This document shows positions 1 to 11,290 of a stretch of 64,000 nt of DNA, piece after piece; positions within the stretch are counted from its first letter, which is position 1, and every line of letters begins with the position of its first letter. Below the pieces are notes generated by a model. That model was given only the letters and a program-made list of their open reading frames with translations, made no database searches and was not told the origin of the DNA. A program made the position numbers and the translations under genes. The DNA comes from Hirsutella rhossiliensis (Eukaryota > Ascomycota > Sordariomycetes > Hypocreales > Ophiocordycipitaceae): the NCBI RefSeq assembly GCF_020360975.1, contig NW_025408669.1, forward strand, positions 744,001 to 808,000, in the 5' to 3' direction.

Positions 1-2231
1 TTTCGTTTAGCGTCTTTTTATTTTTTACGTAGTATTTCTATATTAATTCTTCCTTAGTCGAATATAGCTTATAGCCTTTATATATATTACTAATAATCTT
101 TTAGTATACCGTTATATCGTTTATACTATACTTATACTTTTTCGTATTTATAAATTCTATAGTTTAGGTATATATATTTATTATAATCTTCTTTATTATA
201 TTTAACTTATTACGTAAGTCTTTAAAAGATTAAGGGTTCGGATATCTTAGAGCGAGTAGCGTTATACTATTCTTTTATTTTAGCGTATTTATAGATTTTA
301 TATATCTCTAAAAGATATCTTATTAATAAACCGTAATTATCGCGGTATTTAAGTAGTATACCGTAATTAGGTTCTAATAATATAACTTCGTTATTTAGGT
401 AGCGTTAATCGATTTTCTAGTAGTTTAGTTCTATACTTAAGTAGGGTTTCGAAAGTACTTATCCCTTAAACTTAACCGGGAAGGCGTTATATCGTGCCTT
501 TATCTAGAAGTATATTATATAATCTAAGTAGACGTATAATATCTATAAAATATACTTATAGTGCTTATAAGTAAGTAGTATTTATAGATTATCTTTAAAT
601 TCTCCTTATAGTTACTATTCTTATTATAGAGCTATAAAGGTATTAACTATAGCGATAGCTATAGTATAGTCTCTTTTATATAGTACTAGTTAATATCGAA
701 TTAATATAGCTTATTAGTTTTCCGTAAGAATTTAAGGTATTTATTAGGTTTTAATTTTAAGTATTTCTTTAAATTCTTTAAAGTATAAAGTATATTCTCT
801 AATTATAGTATTTTCCCTTAGTAGCGAGGGTAGTAGTATAAGTTCGTTCTCGTCTTCTATTTCTCTAGGTATTTCTTATTCTTTAGAGCTTATATCGTCG
901 ATACTTTATTATTCCTCCTTAGGTTATTATCTAAGTTTCGTAAGTATAAGGGCTATATCCGTATCTTCTTTATTATATTATTTATAGACTGCCTATCGTT
1001 ATTATCGATTTTTATTTTATATATCTTCTTAGAATTATTTGCCGTTCTTCTTAATCTAGTCTTAAGAGACTCTTTTAAGATAAGGGTATTCCGGTTCTAT
1101 AAATTTAACTTATTTTTATATTTTAAGATCCCTTTGTTATATTATTATAAGGGTTTTCTTTAATAGCTTTAAGAACTATCTAATACCGTTCTTATCGCTT
1201 AAGTATACTATATATTCGTCGTTATAGTATATAGTCTAACTAAGGAGTTTATACTTTAGTTCTTATTTATTAGTAGCGTTTAGGTATTTCTTACCTTCTA
1301 AGGCTAGTACTTAGTAGGTTTTCTTCTCCTTATAAGGTTATCTATATTCTTTAGAGTAATATTTAAGTTTTCTATAGTTAAAATACTTTCTTTTGCTTTT
1401 CTATATTATATCTAGATCTATCTTACCTAGGTTAGTTATATAAGCGTAGGTAATAAGAGTTTCGCGCTTTTTCTTATAGTTAGCGCGTTAGTTAAAGTTA
1501 TTCCTATAAGAAGGGTTTTAGTTTCCTCTTCCTTATTTCTTTTCTTAGTATCGCGTATACTATCTATCGTTGATTTATACTACTATAGTAATATAGTCTA
1601 AGAGGTTATTAAGTTAATTTTCCTTATAGAGCTTATCCTTAACTTCTTCTTTAAGCCTATTATAGAATTATAATATAAGAGGTTCGTTATCTTAATCGAG
1701 CTTTAAGGTAACTTAATAGAACTTTATAGTATAATTTAATACTAAGATCCTTTATTAAAGTTCTTAAAGTTTCTATTTAGCTTCTTATTCCTTATCGGTT
1801 ATTCCGAATACCTTTATAATAGCTTCTTTAAATCCTTAGAAACTAGTTAAGACTTTATCTATCTCGTTATCTCGTCGCGCTAGTTAGTTATTAAGAAAGT
1901 CCCTTATAATAGGTCTAAACTAAGCGAGTGCTATTTTAGATAAATAATTTCCTATATAGAGTACCTTTTCGACTAGGTCTAAGAGTTTAGTAGGGTAAAA
2001 CCGGTAGTAGGCCTTAAGTTAGGTAAGAAAGTCTCGAAGCGTGCTATAAGTACTATCGAATAGTCCTAGCTATTTTAGTTTAATTACTTCTCTAAGGTCC
2101 CTAACTTATCCGTTACCTCCTCCGTTCCTAAGTAACTATACCTTATATCGAAGGGTAATAATCTCGCGTATTATATCCTAAGGCGATATAGTAGCTCTAG
2201 AGTTAGTTAATCTAGCTTACTATATAGGCAT
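1..2231 (-). pseudogene. Gypsy-1 gag, copy C (RIP-inactivated, truncated by window)
   Basis: This is the capsid/nucleocapsid precursor frame of the LTR retrotransposon and matches copy A gag position by position. The start codon ATG (CAT at 2229-2231 on the plus strand) is intact. The frame then carries many TAA/TAG codons where copy A or the family would have Gln or Trp. The CCHC zinc knuckle falls near 1345-1385 and has lost its cysteines to tyrosine. The frame runs off the left edge before pol. It cannot be translated. Confidence 0.85.
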
Positions 2232-2292
2232 ATTAATAGTTACGATATTACTTAGAGTAACGCGGTATTATACTAAATAAGAGCTTTTAACG

Positions 2293-2779
2293 TATAACGA
2301 CCGGTATTATTCCTAAGGGATAAACCTATTAAGGGGTTTATATTAGTAGATATAATAGGGCGTAGTCTAAGCAATAATAAGTATATTACGTTAGTAATAA
2401 GTCGGAGGTCGTAGACTATAGACTATAACTAGGTAATTAAGTAATCGGAATTAAAGATAAGATTATAATAAAGATCGTAATAATTATAATATATTAAAAG
2501 CTAAAGAGCTATCTAGTCTAAAAGAGTAGAATTAAGTGTCCTTATATACCTAGTAGTCCTTCGTAGATTATATAGCGAGCGTAATAATCCTATTTATAGA
2601 TCGTTAATTATCCTTAATAATTAATAATTACCTTACTTACCTTAATTACCTTAATTACTTAGTAATCTAGATAATTACCTTATAGGTTATATAATAAGAC
2701 CGGCCCGTTATACGTCCGTCCTATACCTTTCCGCTAATAGCACGGTCCTATATAACTAATACTTAGTCGGTTTATAATA
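2293..2779 (-). repeat. 5' LTR of Gypsy-1 copy C (487 bp)
   Basis: The 3'-most part (R/U5 side, about 2293-2500 on the plus strand) is nearly the same as the LTRs of copies A and B. It ends in the shared GGTCGTTATA motif, read on the minus strand. The upstream U3 part is different from both A (485 bp) and B (447-450 bp). LTR ends are TA...TA, as expected from TG...CA after RIP. Confidence 0.8.
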
Positions 2780-2880
2780 TCTCGCTATAGGTAGGAGAGG
2801 TAGAGATAAGGTATTAAGTAATATAGAGCTAACTATAGATATAGGAACTAATTAGCTAGATTAAGAGGATATACTAAAGG

Positions 2881-3900
2881 ATAGACGAACCGATATAGAT
2901 AGGTATATAGGAGGGGGCTAGGGGTAGAATAAGCGGTTTAATACCGCCCTTAGGAGCAACGGGGGGGGCAGCAACGCCTACGACTAAGGGGGAGGTAGTA
3001 AGAAAGAATAGCTATAAGAAGCCTCTCTTAAGCCTAGGAAAATTCAACGGATAACGATAGTACTATACCCTATAGGCACGATATATATAAGAGAAGTATA
3101 AGATCGATAAAGAATTCTTCTTAAGCTTAAGGGAAATCTTCTACCTTATCTATAACTACCTAAACGCCGGGCTATAATAAACGGTCGCTATATACTATAG
3201 AATAAGGGCGGAGAGGGGCTACGATTAAAAGGAATTCCTAAAGTACCTCGACTTAATCTACCTTAATATAGATATCTAGTTACGCGCGGTAGCGGCGATC
3301 TAAATAATAAAATAAGGGGAAAGTTAGACGTTTATAGCGTTCCTCCTAAAGTTTAAGTAGAGACTCTTTAAGGCTAGAGGCGGGTCCTAGCTATACGAAG
3401 TTTAGATCGTCTTCTTAGAGGGGGCCCTAGGAATCTAGCTCCGCGAGGCGTTAGCTATAGTCGACCTCCCTATATTAAGCTTCGCCGCCTATATTAATCG
3501 GGTAGCGTAAATAGCGGCTAAGCTAGAGAGGGTCTAGTAAATAAAATAACCCCCCTTAAACTAAAGGAGACTAGCGGATATATACCCCTAAGAAAGGAAG
3601 GATAAAAATAAGGATACCTTAATAACCGGTATTAACGCCCTAGATAGATAAAGGGAGGGGTAGAGCTAGCCGGAGAACTAGACGTACTTTAACTATAGAG
3701 TTAAAGGATATATCGCGCTTTATTATAAGAAGAGGAGATAGGAACCTTAGAGGGCGGGCGTAATAAAGAAAGAGAGGGACGCTAAGGATAATAATAACTT
3801 AGAAAAAAGGGAACCTTAGTATAAAGTTAGGCGCTAAGGGTAGAAGAGAAATAATAAGAAGCTTAGAAGTTAATAAGGGACTATCTTATACTAGGCCTAG
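2881..3900 (+). pseudogene. F gag (capsid/nucleocapsid), RIP-inactivated
   Basis: One frame (codons starting at positions 1 mod 3, for example 3037) reads as gag through 3900. It begins near a G-rich, Ala/Thr-rich leader, and a KFNG-type start of the capsid domain lies at 3040-3051. A capsid-like helical region covers roughly 3060-3560. The zinc knuckle is at 3685-3726 with spacing CX2CX4HX4C, but three Cys codons and the His codon now read Tyr (TGY and CAY to TAY). About one codon in 12-15 is TAA/TAG, mostly where Gln or Trp is expected. The true start codon cannot be fixed. Upstream, 2780-2880 is untranslated leader with nothing recognisable. Confidence 0.8.
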
Positions 3901-4931
3901 TAACGCTAAAGGTAAGTATTAATAGGAAGAAGGGACTTAACGCGCTTATAGATACCGGCTATAATTACTATACTATAGTAAGCGAGAGGGTAGTAAAGAA
4001 GCTATAAATGCCTCTTACTAATAAGAGGAGAAGATAACTAAGGCCGTTCTTAAAAGATACTCTAGCCCTATAAACGAAAGGAATTATAGTATTTAAGATA
4101 GATATTAACGGCTATATAAAGTAGACCTTTATATATATAGTCCTTAGGCTAAGCTACGACGTATTCCTAGGAAGGCTATAGATGAAGAAGAACCGAGTAA
4201 TATATAACGTAGTAAGGGATCGGATTTAGTATAGTAAGGCTAAGATCTAAATTAGCCTATAAGGATCGGAAGTAGTAAGGAGGGTAGAATAGATCTAAGG
4301 GGCAAAGATTATTAGCGCGGTAGTATTTATAGCGGAAAATCGGAGGGAGAGGGCGGTAAGGGACGATAAGGGAAGGCGGAGGATAGTTAATATCTAGGCG
4401 ATTATAATAAAGGATATAGAGAAAGCACTCTAGCTAAAGACGGTAGTAGACCTAGTAGACTATATCCTAAAGTAGGCGCTAGATATATACCTAGACCTCT
4501 TTATACTAAAGAAGGCTTTAGAGATACCCTTATATAGGCTAGGGGTAAACTATAAGATTAACCTAATACTAGATAAAGATAAGGTAAAGCCCCCCTTACT
4601 ATAAGGACCCCTCTACGATATATTAAGGGAGGAACTCTTAGTACTAAGGAAGACCCTAAGCGAGCTAATAGAGGTAAACCTAATCCGCCTAAGTAGCTCC
4701 TTAGCCGCGGCCTTAGTACTCTTTACCTAAAAGTTAGACGGTCGCTTATAATTTCACTATAACTATTAAGCCCTAAACGCGATTATAAAGAGGGATAGGT
4801 ACGCGCTACCCTTAATTATAGAGATACTATAGATACTTATAAAGGTAAAGTAGTTTACGAAGCTCGACGTTATAGCGGCGTTCTATAAGATCTAGATAGT
4901 AAAGGGCTATAAGTTTAAGATAGCCTTTTAG
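3880..4931 (+). pseudogene. F pol, part 1: protease and N-terminal RT
   Basis: This part reads in the frame with codons at positions 0 mod 3. The aspartic protease active site reads ALIDTG at about 3942-3959. The RT region follows, with the KLDVIAAFYKI-type motif A at 4860-4895 (first catalytic Asp intact) and then the IAF motif, where Copia-2 interrupts at the duplicated TTTAG (4927-4931). Removing Copia-2 and one TTTAG restores the RT frame into 24851. Many Gln/Trp codons are stops. It overlaps the end of gag in the -1 frame. Confidence 0.85.
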
Positions 4932-5499
4932 TCTTAAGGTATATAAGTAAAAGCGGAATTTTAGGAAATTAAGGAATTACGTAAGACTATATAATAGAGG
5001 GGAAGAAGGAGTATAAGGTAGGGTTTTCAACGGAATTTATTAGTAGTATATTAGTATATAGAAGAGGTATTAAAGTTAATAATTATCAATCTATCTACCA
5101 GCGGACATGCTGTCTTATATAGATAATTATAGCTGAACGGAAGAACCTTTCGGGACTAGATTTAGGCTGCCGTATAGCCCTAAGACTAGGGAATTCCGTG
5201 ATACCTCGAGTAAATCTAGAAGTGTCTTAGTTCTACTAATATTCGTATTTAAAGGAGGTTAGTCGTGCCGGTGTTCTTAAGAGGTCTTAGCTAGCATTCT
5301 AAGCTAGCTCTGTTCCTTCGATTCCCGATTATACGATAACCGGCAACCCGTTTAATGCATAATAACATGTAAAATGCTAAGCGATTCTTGCTCTATAGGA
5401 TAAGATTTTATCTATAATTAATATACTACTTATTAGCTTATATAATCGGGAGAGTATATTATAGCTGCTTTATTTATAGTAGGAATACTATTCCTTATA
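4932..5499 (-). repeat. 3' LTR of Copia-2
   Basis: It is nearly identical to the right LTR; almost all differences are C/T or G/A in CpA/TpG context. Unlike the internal region it still contains many CpA/TpG, so RIP was light here. A purine-rich tract abuts it on the coding strand (TTTAAGGGAGGC, plus-strand 5500-5511), as expected for the plus-strand primer. Confidence 0.95.
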
Positions 5500-5822
5500 G
5501 CCTCCCTTAAAGAGTAGATTTATATACTCTTTACTAATTTATTTATAGTAGTATATATATAGGGTAAAAACCTAATTTAGGAAAACTATTCTTATACCTT
5601 AATAGGATATATAAAAACCTATTCTTTCTTAGGAAAAAAAAAACCCTTAGGTATATACTAATAGAAAAACCTATGGTAGGAAAAATCTATAGTTATAATA
5701 ATTATTTATAGGATAACCTTATATAAGGTAAAACCTATTATTGCTAGGAAAATCTTAATAGATAAAAACCTAGTAAATATTTCTCTAGGAAACCTAAAAA
5801 GGAAAAACCTAGTAAGGGAAAG
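5500..5822 (-). repeat. Copia-2 3' non-coding region with AAAACCTA repeats
   Basis: This stretch lies between the Copia-2 3' LTR and the Copia-1 insertion. It has no coding signal. It contains at least six copies of AAAACCTA, interleaved with about five of TAGGAAAA (5571-5822), spaced irregularly at 15-60 bp, so the two motifs form short inverted pairs. The A10 run near 5633-5642 lies inside it. Copia-1 inserted at its end, duplicating GAAAG (5818-5822). Confidence 0.6.
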
Positions 5823-6308
5823 TCTCGCGTAGAGAGATGCGAGAAGTGCATGAAAATGCACGAAGGTAAAATTAGGAGTAAGGGGTCGGACAGGCAGGGC
5901 AGAGAGATATGATTCTTGCAGAAGCAGCAATAAAGGTAGGGGAGTGATTGTTATATTGCCTTAATTATCCTTCTTTCCTCTATCCAACGCCCCTCTTTAT
6001 ACCCTTCTAGCATCTTAATTAACAAAGAAGATCCTGCTTAAAGAAGCCACTAATGTCCTTTCGACTACCGAGCTTTTTGCCGGTTTTTCCCTTCCTTTCC
6101 AGCCGTTGCCGGCACATCCGTCTTATCTCTCGCCACCTCTATAGGAAGCCATCGCCACTTCTGCTTCCCCTTATGCCCCTACCCTCCTTTCTACACCTCT
6201 TTTTAGCTCCTTCTTCCTTCTTCTATACCAGGTGTTTTTTAGCTTCCTTAGTCCCTCTTACTAAGGGATATCTCCGAGAACTGCGAAATTAGGCCACGCT
6301 TCGCGACA
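5823..6308 (-). repeat. 3' LTR of Copia-1
   Basis: Compared with the other LTR (19537-20018) it shows roughly twenty differences, nearly all of the CpA to TpA or TpG to TpA type, plus three or four single-base indels. The LTRs were thus mutated by RIP after insertion. Short open frames in this LTR (5706-5930 minus, 6053-6292 plus) have no coding support. Confidence 0.95.
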
Positions 6309-6589
6309 CACCCCCTTAGCTATAGCCTGCCCTTATAGTAAGGGCATAGCTAATACGGCTTCGGGCTAGTAAGCGTATAGAGGAGGTTCTTAGCTCTGCA
6401 CTTCTCCCTTTACTCGAGGAAAGCAGGGGCCCTTTCGGGTCCCTAGGCTCTTTTAGACCTACTTAAGGAAAAAGGGGCCTAAAGAGGGGAAAGTCCTATA
6501 AGAAAGGGGGGCCTTCTTAGAAGGGAAAAACCCAATTAAAATAGGGGGCCCTCTAAAGGGAAAAAACCTCTTCCTTTTCTTCGGCTATA
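6309..6589 (-). other. Copia-1 3' non-coding region with polypurine tract
   Basis: On the coding strand the LTR is preceded by GCTAAGGGGGTG (plus-strand 6309-6320), a polypurine tract suited to prime plus-strand DNA synthesis. The rest is rich in GGGGCC/GGCCCC blocks (about 6425-6570) that can pair with one another. No gene is seen. Confidence 0.7.
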
Positions 6590-8127
6590 GACGTTACCTT
6601 CTCGTACGTGCTATTAGCTCCTCTCGTAGACTCTTAAGGCGGGCTTCTAAGGATAGCTTCTCTCGAACGTCTTCTAGCCCAATTTGCTATAAAAAGACAG
6701 CTAGCTTCTGCTTCGGCAGGGGCTTCGTAAGACCGTCGGCTTTTATTAATGCCGTTAGAACCTAACGGACGGAAATAAGTCCCCTTTAGACCTCTTAGCG
6801 TAACCAATGCTAGTAGATATCGATATACCGTAGCCGGGTCGATAGCTTACTATTTTCCTCTATAAGAATTCGTATAGTCTACGTATTATCGCATTCTATA
6901 GCTAACGGGGACGGAATTTATAGTCGTAACGATATTAGTAGCCGGCTAAGGAAAATCGCTTCTTTTAACGCTTCTAAAAGAGCTAGTAGCTCTGCCTCCG
7001 TACTAAAAGTCGTAACGGTAGCCTACTTCGAAGCTCTCTAAGCAATGGTTCCTCTAAAAAGGGACATAATATACCCCTATAAGCTCTTTCTATCTAAGGA
7101 ATTGTCCGTAAAGGACGAATCGCTCGAATAGAGGAAGATTTTAGCAGCTAATTTCTTCCTTTCCTGCCCTCCTAGGCGCAGACTATATAATCTCGTTGAA
7201 TAGAGATAAAGGATTGCTCTGTCTGCCGCTTCTTAATGCCTAGGGCTAGGATTCTAGTTATGCCTAGCTAGCCGGGAGACCGTAAAAGAGATATCCGGTC
7301 TAGTAGAAATAGCTAAAAAGCAGGGAGCCCACCTTCTATTAATATTAGTGTTTCTCTTACTCCTAGCTTAAAAGGACGGATTAGGCAAAAGCTCTTCGTC
7401 TAATATAGGCGTAGAGGAAGCTTCTTATCGAGGGAATTAGGAGGAATTTATAAGCGACCTTATCGATATAGGCGTCCTAGGTAAGCTAGATAGTCCGTTA
7501 GACCTATTCCGAAGGATTCGTATCCCTAGGAACCACTTTAGCTCCCTAGCCTAGTTATCTTATACCTTTATTGCAGGCCTCGTATAGCCTCCTAGCAGCA
7601 GCTTCTTCCTCTTTAGGTACGCTTAGATAATATCGTCGACGTAGAAGAAGACCGTGATTTTACCCTTCTATATTATACACGGTTCCTAAGGGACTTTCTT
7701 AAAGCCTAGGGCTTCGAGGGAACCTATTAAATGCTATTGCTAAAGAAGGGGTGATCTTCGTAATCTATATAGAGCTTTCCTAAGCCGTAGAACCTTTCCT
7801 AGCTATTAGAAGCCTAGTAGAAGGCGTATATAGATAACTTTTTCTTCCTCGAGTAGGCAGTTAATAAAGGCGTTGACTATATCTATCTAATCGAGCTCGA
7901 GGTCGAATTCTACTACTATAGCTATAAGGGTCCGAAAAGACATCCCTGCTAGGGTAGTTGCCCTAGTAGGAAGATCCCCTTTTTCTTACTAGTTCCTATA
8001 GATAACTAGCCGGGCTTTATACTTTTAAAGGAAGCCGTGTTTATTAGTCTTATAGATAAAGACCTACTTATAGCTAAGGACCTATTTTCCTCTTGCCTTT
8101 TCCTTAAGGACCTCTTCGAAAGACCCT
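6590..8127 (-). pseudogene. Copia-1 pol, 3' part: RT C-terminal half and RNase H
   Basis: Read leftward from the Gypsy-1 A insertion, the translation gives a DIVNAF RT motif near 7880. The YVDD-type catalytic motif (7632-7643) has both Asp intact. The connection region and a complete Copia RNase H domain follow, with DSSFTDN (about 7100), TEAELLAL (near 6990), ECDN (6895) and the terminal ADGLTKPL motif (about 6730). Gln/Trp codons are stops throughout. The ending near 6590 is inferred from loss of frame. The 5' part of the same gene continues at 16021. Confidence 0.88.
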
Positions 8128-8132
8128 ATCTC

Positions 8133-8617
8133 TATTACGACCACGGTCTAGCAAACCGCGGGGACCAATATATATCACGAGGTCACGTGACGTAGGGAGC
8201 AAGGAATATTAGACGGACCGACGGGCTAATTAAGTTTTAGAGCGACGGGTTACTCTAGCGCTCTAACGCTCTACGGCTAGGATCGTAGGATCGCTCTAGC
8301 GCTCTAGCGCTCCTAGACGACGAGATCACCTAGCGCTCTCGGCGATCTAGGGAAGCTCTCGAGATATATAAGGAAGGAATAGAACACTCCTTTAGATAGA
8401 TAGCTCGATAGCTTTTAATATTATAATTATTACGATCTCTATTACGATCTTATCTTTAATTCCGATTACTTAATTACCTAGTTATAGTCTACGGTCTACG
8501 ACCTCCGACTTATTACTAACGTAATATATATATTGTTACTTAGACTACGCCCTATTATATCTACTAATATAAACCCCTCGATAGGTTTATCCCTTAGGAA
8601 TAATACCGGTCGTTATA
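8133..8617 (+). repeat. 5' LTR of Gypsy-1 A
   Basis: It starts TATTACGACC and ends GGTCGTTATA (TG...CA after RIP). U3 holds a CACGTG palindrome (about 8183) and a cluster of GCGCTCT/CGCTCTA direct repeats between about 8255 and 8340, absent from copy B. An AT-rich TATATAAGG-like box lies near 8364. Only about 60 bp separate the LTR from the gag ATG. Confidence 0.95.
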
Positions 8618-8678
8618 CGTTAAAAGCTCTTATTTAGTATAATACCGCGTTACTCTAAGCAATATCGTAACTATTAAT

Positions 8679-11290
8679 ATGCCTATATAGTAAGCTAGAT
8701 TAACTAACTCTAGAGCAACTATATCGCCTTAGGATATAATGCGCGAGATTATTACCCTTCGATATAAGGTATAGTTACTTAGAAACGGAGGAGGCAACGG
8801 ATAAGTTAGGGACCTCGGAGAAGTAGTTAAACTAAAACAGCTAGGACTATTCGACGGTACTTATAGCACGCTTCGAGACTTTCTTACCTAACTTAAAGCC
8901 TACTACCGGTTTTACCCTACTAAACTCTCGGACCTAGTCGAAAAGGTACTCTACGTAGGAAATTATTTATCTAGAACGGCACTCGCTTAGTTTAGACCTA
9001 TTATAAGGGACTTTCTCGATAACTAACTAGCGCGACGAGACAACGAGATAGACGAAGTCTTTACTAGTTTCTAAGGATTTAAAGAAGCTATTACGAAGGT
9101 ATTCGGAATAACCGACGAGGAATAAAAAGCCGAATAAAAACTTCGAGAACTCTAATAAAGAATCTTAGCATCGGATTATACTACGAAGTTCCGTTAAGTT
9201 ACCTTAAAGCTTAATTAAGACGACGAACCTCTTATATTACGATTCTATAACGGGCTTAAAGAAGAAGTTAAGGACAAGCTCTATAAGGAAAATCGACCTA
9301 ATAACCTCTTAGACTATATTGCTATAGTAGTACGAATCGACGATAGATAGTATACGCGATGCTAAGAAAAGAAGTAAGGAAGAGGAAACTAGAACCCTTC
9401 CTATAGGAATAACTTTAACCGACGCGCTAACTATAAAAAGAAGCGCGAAACTCCTATTGCCTACGCCTATATAACTAACCTAGGTAGGATAGATCTAGAT
9501 ATAATATAGAAAAGCAAAGGAAAGTGTTTTAACTATAGGAAACTTAGACATTACTCTAAAGAATATAGATAACCTCGTAAGGAGAAGAAAACCTACTAGG
9601 CACTAGCCCTAGAAGGTAAGAAACACCTAAACGCTACTAATAGATAGGAACTAAAGTATAAACTCCTTAGTTAGACTATATACTACGACGACGAATACAC
9701 GGTATACTTAAGCGATAAAAACGGTACTAGATAGTTCCTAAAGTAACTAAAGAAAACCCTTATAATAATATAACGAAGGGATCCTAAAACATAGAAATAA
9801 GTTAAATTCGCAGAACCGGAACACCCCTATCCTAAAGGAGTCTCCTAAGACTAGATTAAGAAGAACGGCAAACGATTCTAAGAAGACATACGAAACAAAA
9901 ATCGATAATAACGATAAGCAGTCTATAAATAATATAATAAAGAAGATACGGACGTAGCCCTTATGCTTACGAAACTTAGACAATAACCTAAGGAAGAATA
10001 ACGAAGTATCGACGATATAAGCTCTAAAGAATAAGAAATACCCGGAGAAACGGAAGACGAGAACGAACTCGTACTACTACCCTCGCTACTAAGGGAAAAT
10101 GCCACGATTAGAGAACACGCTCTATACTTCGAAGAATTCGAAGAAATACTTAAAATTAGAACCTAATAAACACCTTAAATTCTCACGGAAAACTAATAAG
10201 CTATATTAATTCGATATTAACCGGCACTACGCGGAGGAGACTACGCTATAGCTATCGCCGCGGTCGATACCTTTATAGCTCTATAATAAGAATAGTAACT
10301 ATAAGGAGAATTTAGAGACGATCTATAAATACTACTTACTTATAAGCACTATAAGTATATTTTATAGATATTATACGTCTACCTAGATTATATAACATAC
10401 TTCTAGATAAAGGCACGATATAATGCCTTCCCGGTTAAGTTCGAGGGATAAGTACTTTCGAAACCCTACCTAAGCATAGAACTAGACTACTAGAAAATCG
10501 ATTAACGCTACCCGAACGACTAAGTTATATTATTAGAACCCGATTACGGCACGCTACTTAAATGCCGCGATAATTACGGTTTATTAACGAGATGTCTTTC
10601 GGAGATATATAAAATCTATAAATACGCTAAAATAGAGGAATAGCATAGCGCTACTCGCTCTAAGGCATCCGAACTATTAATCTTCTAAAGACTTACGCAA
10701 CGAATTAAATATAATAAAGAAGATTATAACGAATACGTATACCTAAACTATAGAGTTTATAAACACGAAAAAGCACGAGCATAGTATAAACGATATAACG
10801 GTATACTAAAAGATTATTAGCAATATATATAAAGGCTATAAGCCGTATTCGACTAAGGGAGAATCGATATAAAAATACTATATATAAAATAGAAAGATAT
10901 AGAATAAAAACTTAACCTTTAGTACGAAAACGAATAAAATTGCAAAGCATAGTACGCAATTAACTACGAAGTAGTATAATATAAACGATATAGCGTTAAG
11001 AAATAAGAAATCTTCGATTAGCTATAAGAAATTAGTCTCTTAAGCCCCGATATAATACTACGCGACGAAAATATAAAGAAACGATATTAATAATAAATCG
11101 AAGAAGAATACCTAAATAAAACGAATAAGGACTAGGTAAAAAACGAGGTACGCTATCTATAAAAGGGCTATAGACTAGCACGACATAATAAGATCTAAGG
11201 ACCCTATATATAGCAACGGCAAGCTATAGCGACTAAATAGTATTAGATATCTAAATCGCGGGATATTACGCATATATACTTTTAGACTAT
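8679..11290 (+). pseudogene. Gypsy-1 A gag, unusually long, RIP-inactivated
   Basis: The frame starts at an intact ATG (8679-8681). A capsid domain spans about 8840-9400 (FDGTY...LRDFL near its start). The zinc knuckle at 9525-9566 has first Cys TGT and His CAT intact but second and fourth Cys read Tyr (TAT). The same frame does not end at the knuckle: it continues about 580 codons to about 11290 as a Lys/Glu/Gln-rich, probably coiled-coil extension. It overlaps pol, which is one frame back, implying a -1 shift or separate expression. Stops are at Gln/Trp positions. Such a tail beyond the knuckle is longer than is usual for Gypsy gag. Confidence 0.85.

Larger units (their letters stand above)
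1..2779 (-). mobile_element. Gypsy-1 copy C, chromovirus, 5' part only
   Basis: This is the reverse complement of the 5' part of copy A (8133 to about 10909), colinear without visible indels over the gag start. It holds the 5' LTR and most of gag; the rest lies left of the window, so neither the 3' LTR nor the target duplication can be seen. The right boundary is set where the minus strand begins TATTATAAACC, matching the TATTACGACC start of the copy A and B LTRs after RIP-type changes. The bases just outside are TCTCG (2780-2784). The insertion lies at or just before the 5' leader of element F. RIP is very heavy here. Confidence 0.9.

Noticed and set aside
2957..2966. G-run in the F leader as a quadruplex
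   Set aside because: It is a single G run of about eight; the neighbouring runs are too few and uneven to support a quadruplex claim.
5706..6292. Open frames at 5706-5930 (minus) and 6053-6292 (plus)
   Set aside because: They lie in the Copia-1 LTR and adjoining Copia-2 non-coding DNA, are not conserved as frames in the partner LTR, and have LTR-like low-complexity composition.
8618..8678. Standard tRNA 3'-end primer site after the Gypsy-1 LTR
   Set aside because: No TGG-type sequence complementary to a tRNA 3' end is apparent. Self-priming is possible in this clade, but I could not demonstrate the needed complementarity by eye.
9747..10105. Minus-strand open frames inside Gypsy-1 A gag (9747-9983, 9923-10105)
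   Set aside because: They are shadows of the plus-strand gag frame. RIP removes stops on one strand and creates Ser/Leu/Phe-rich open frames on the other.
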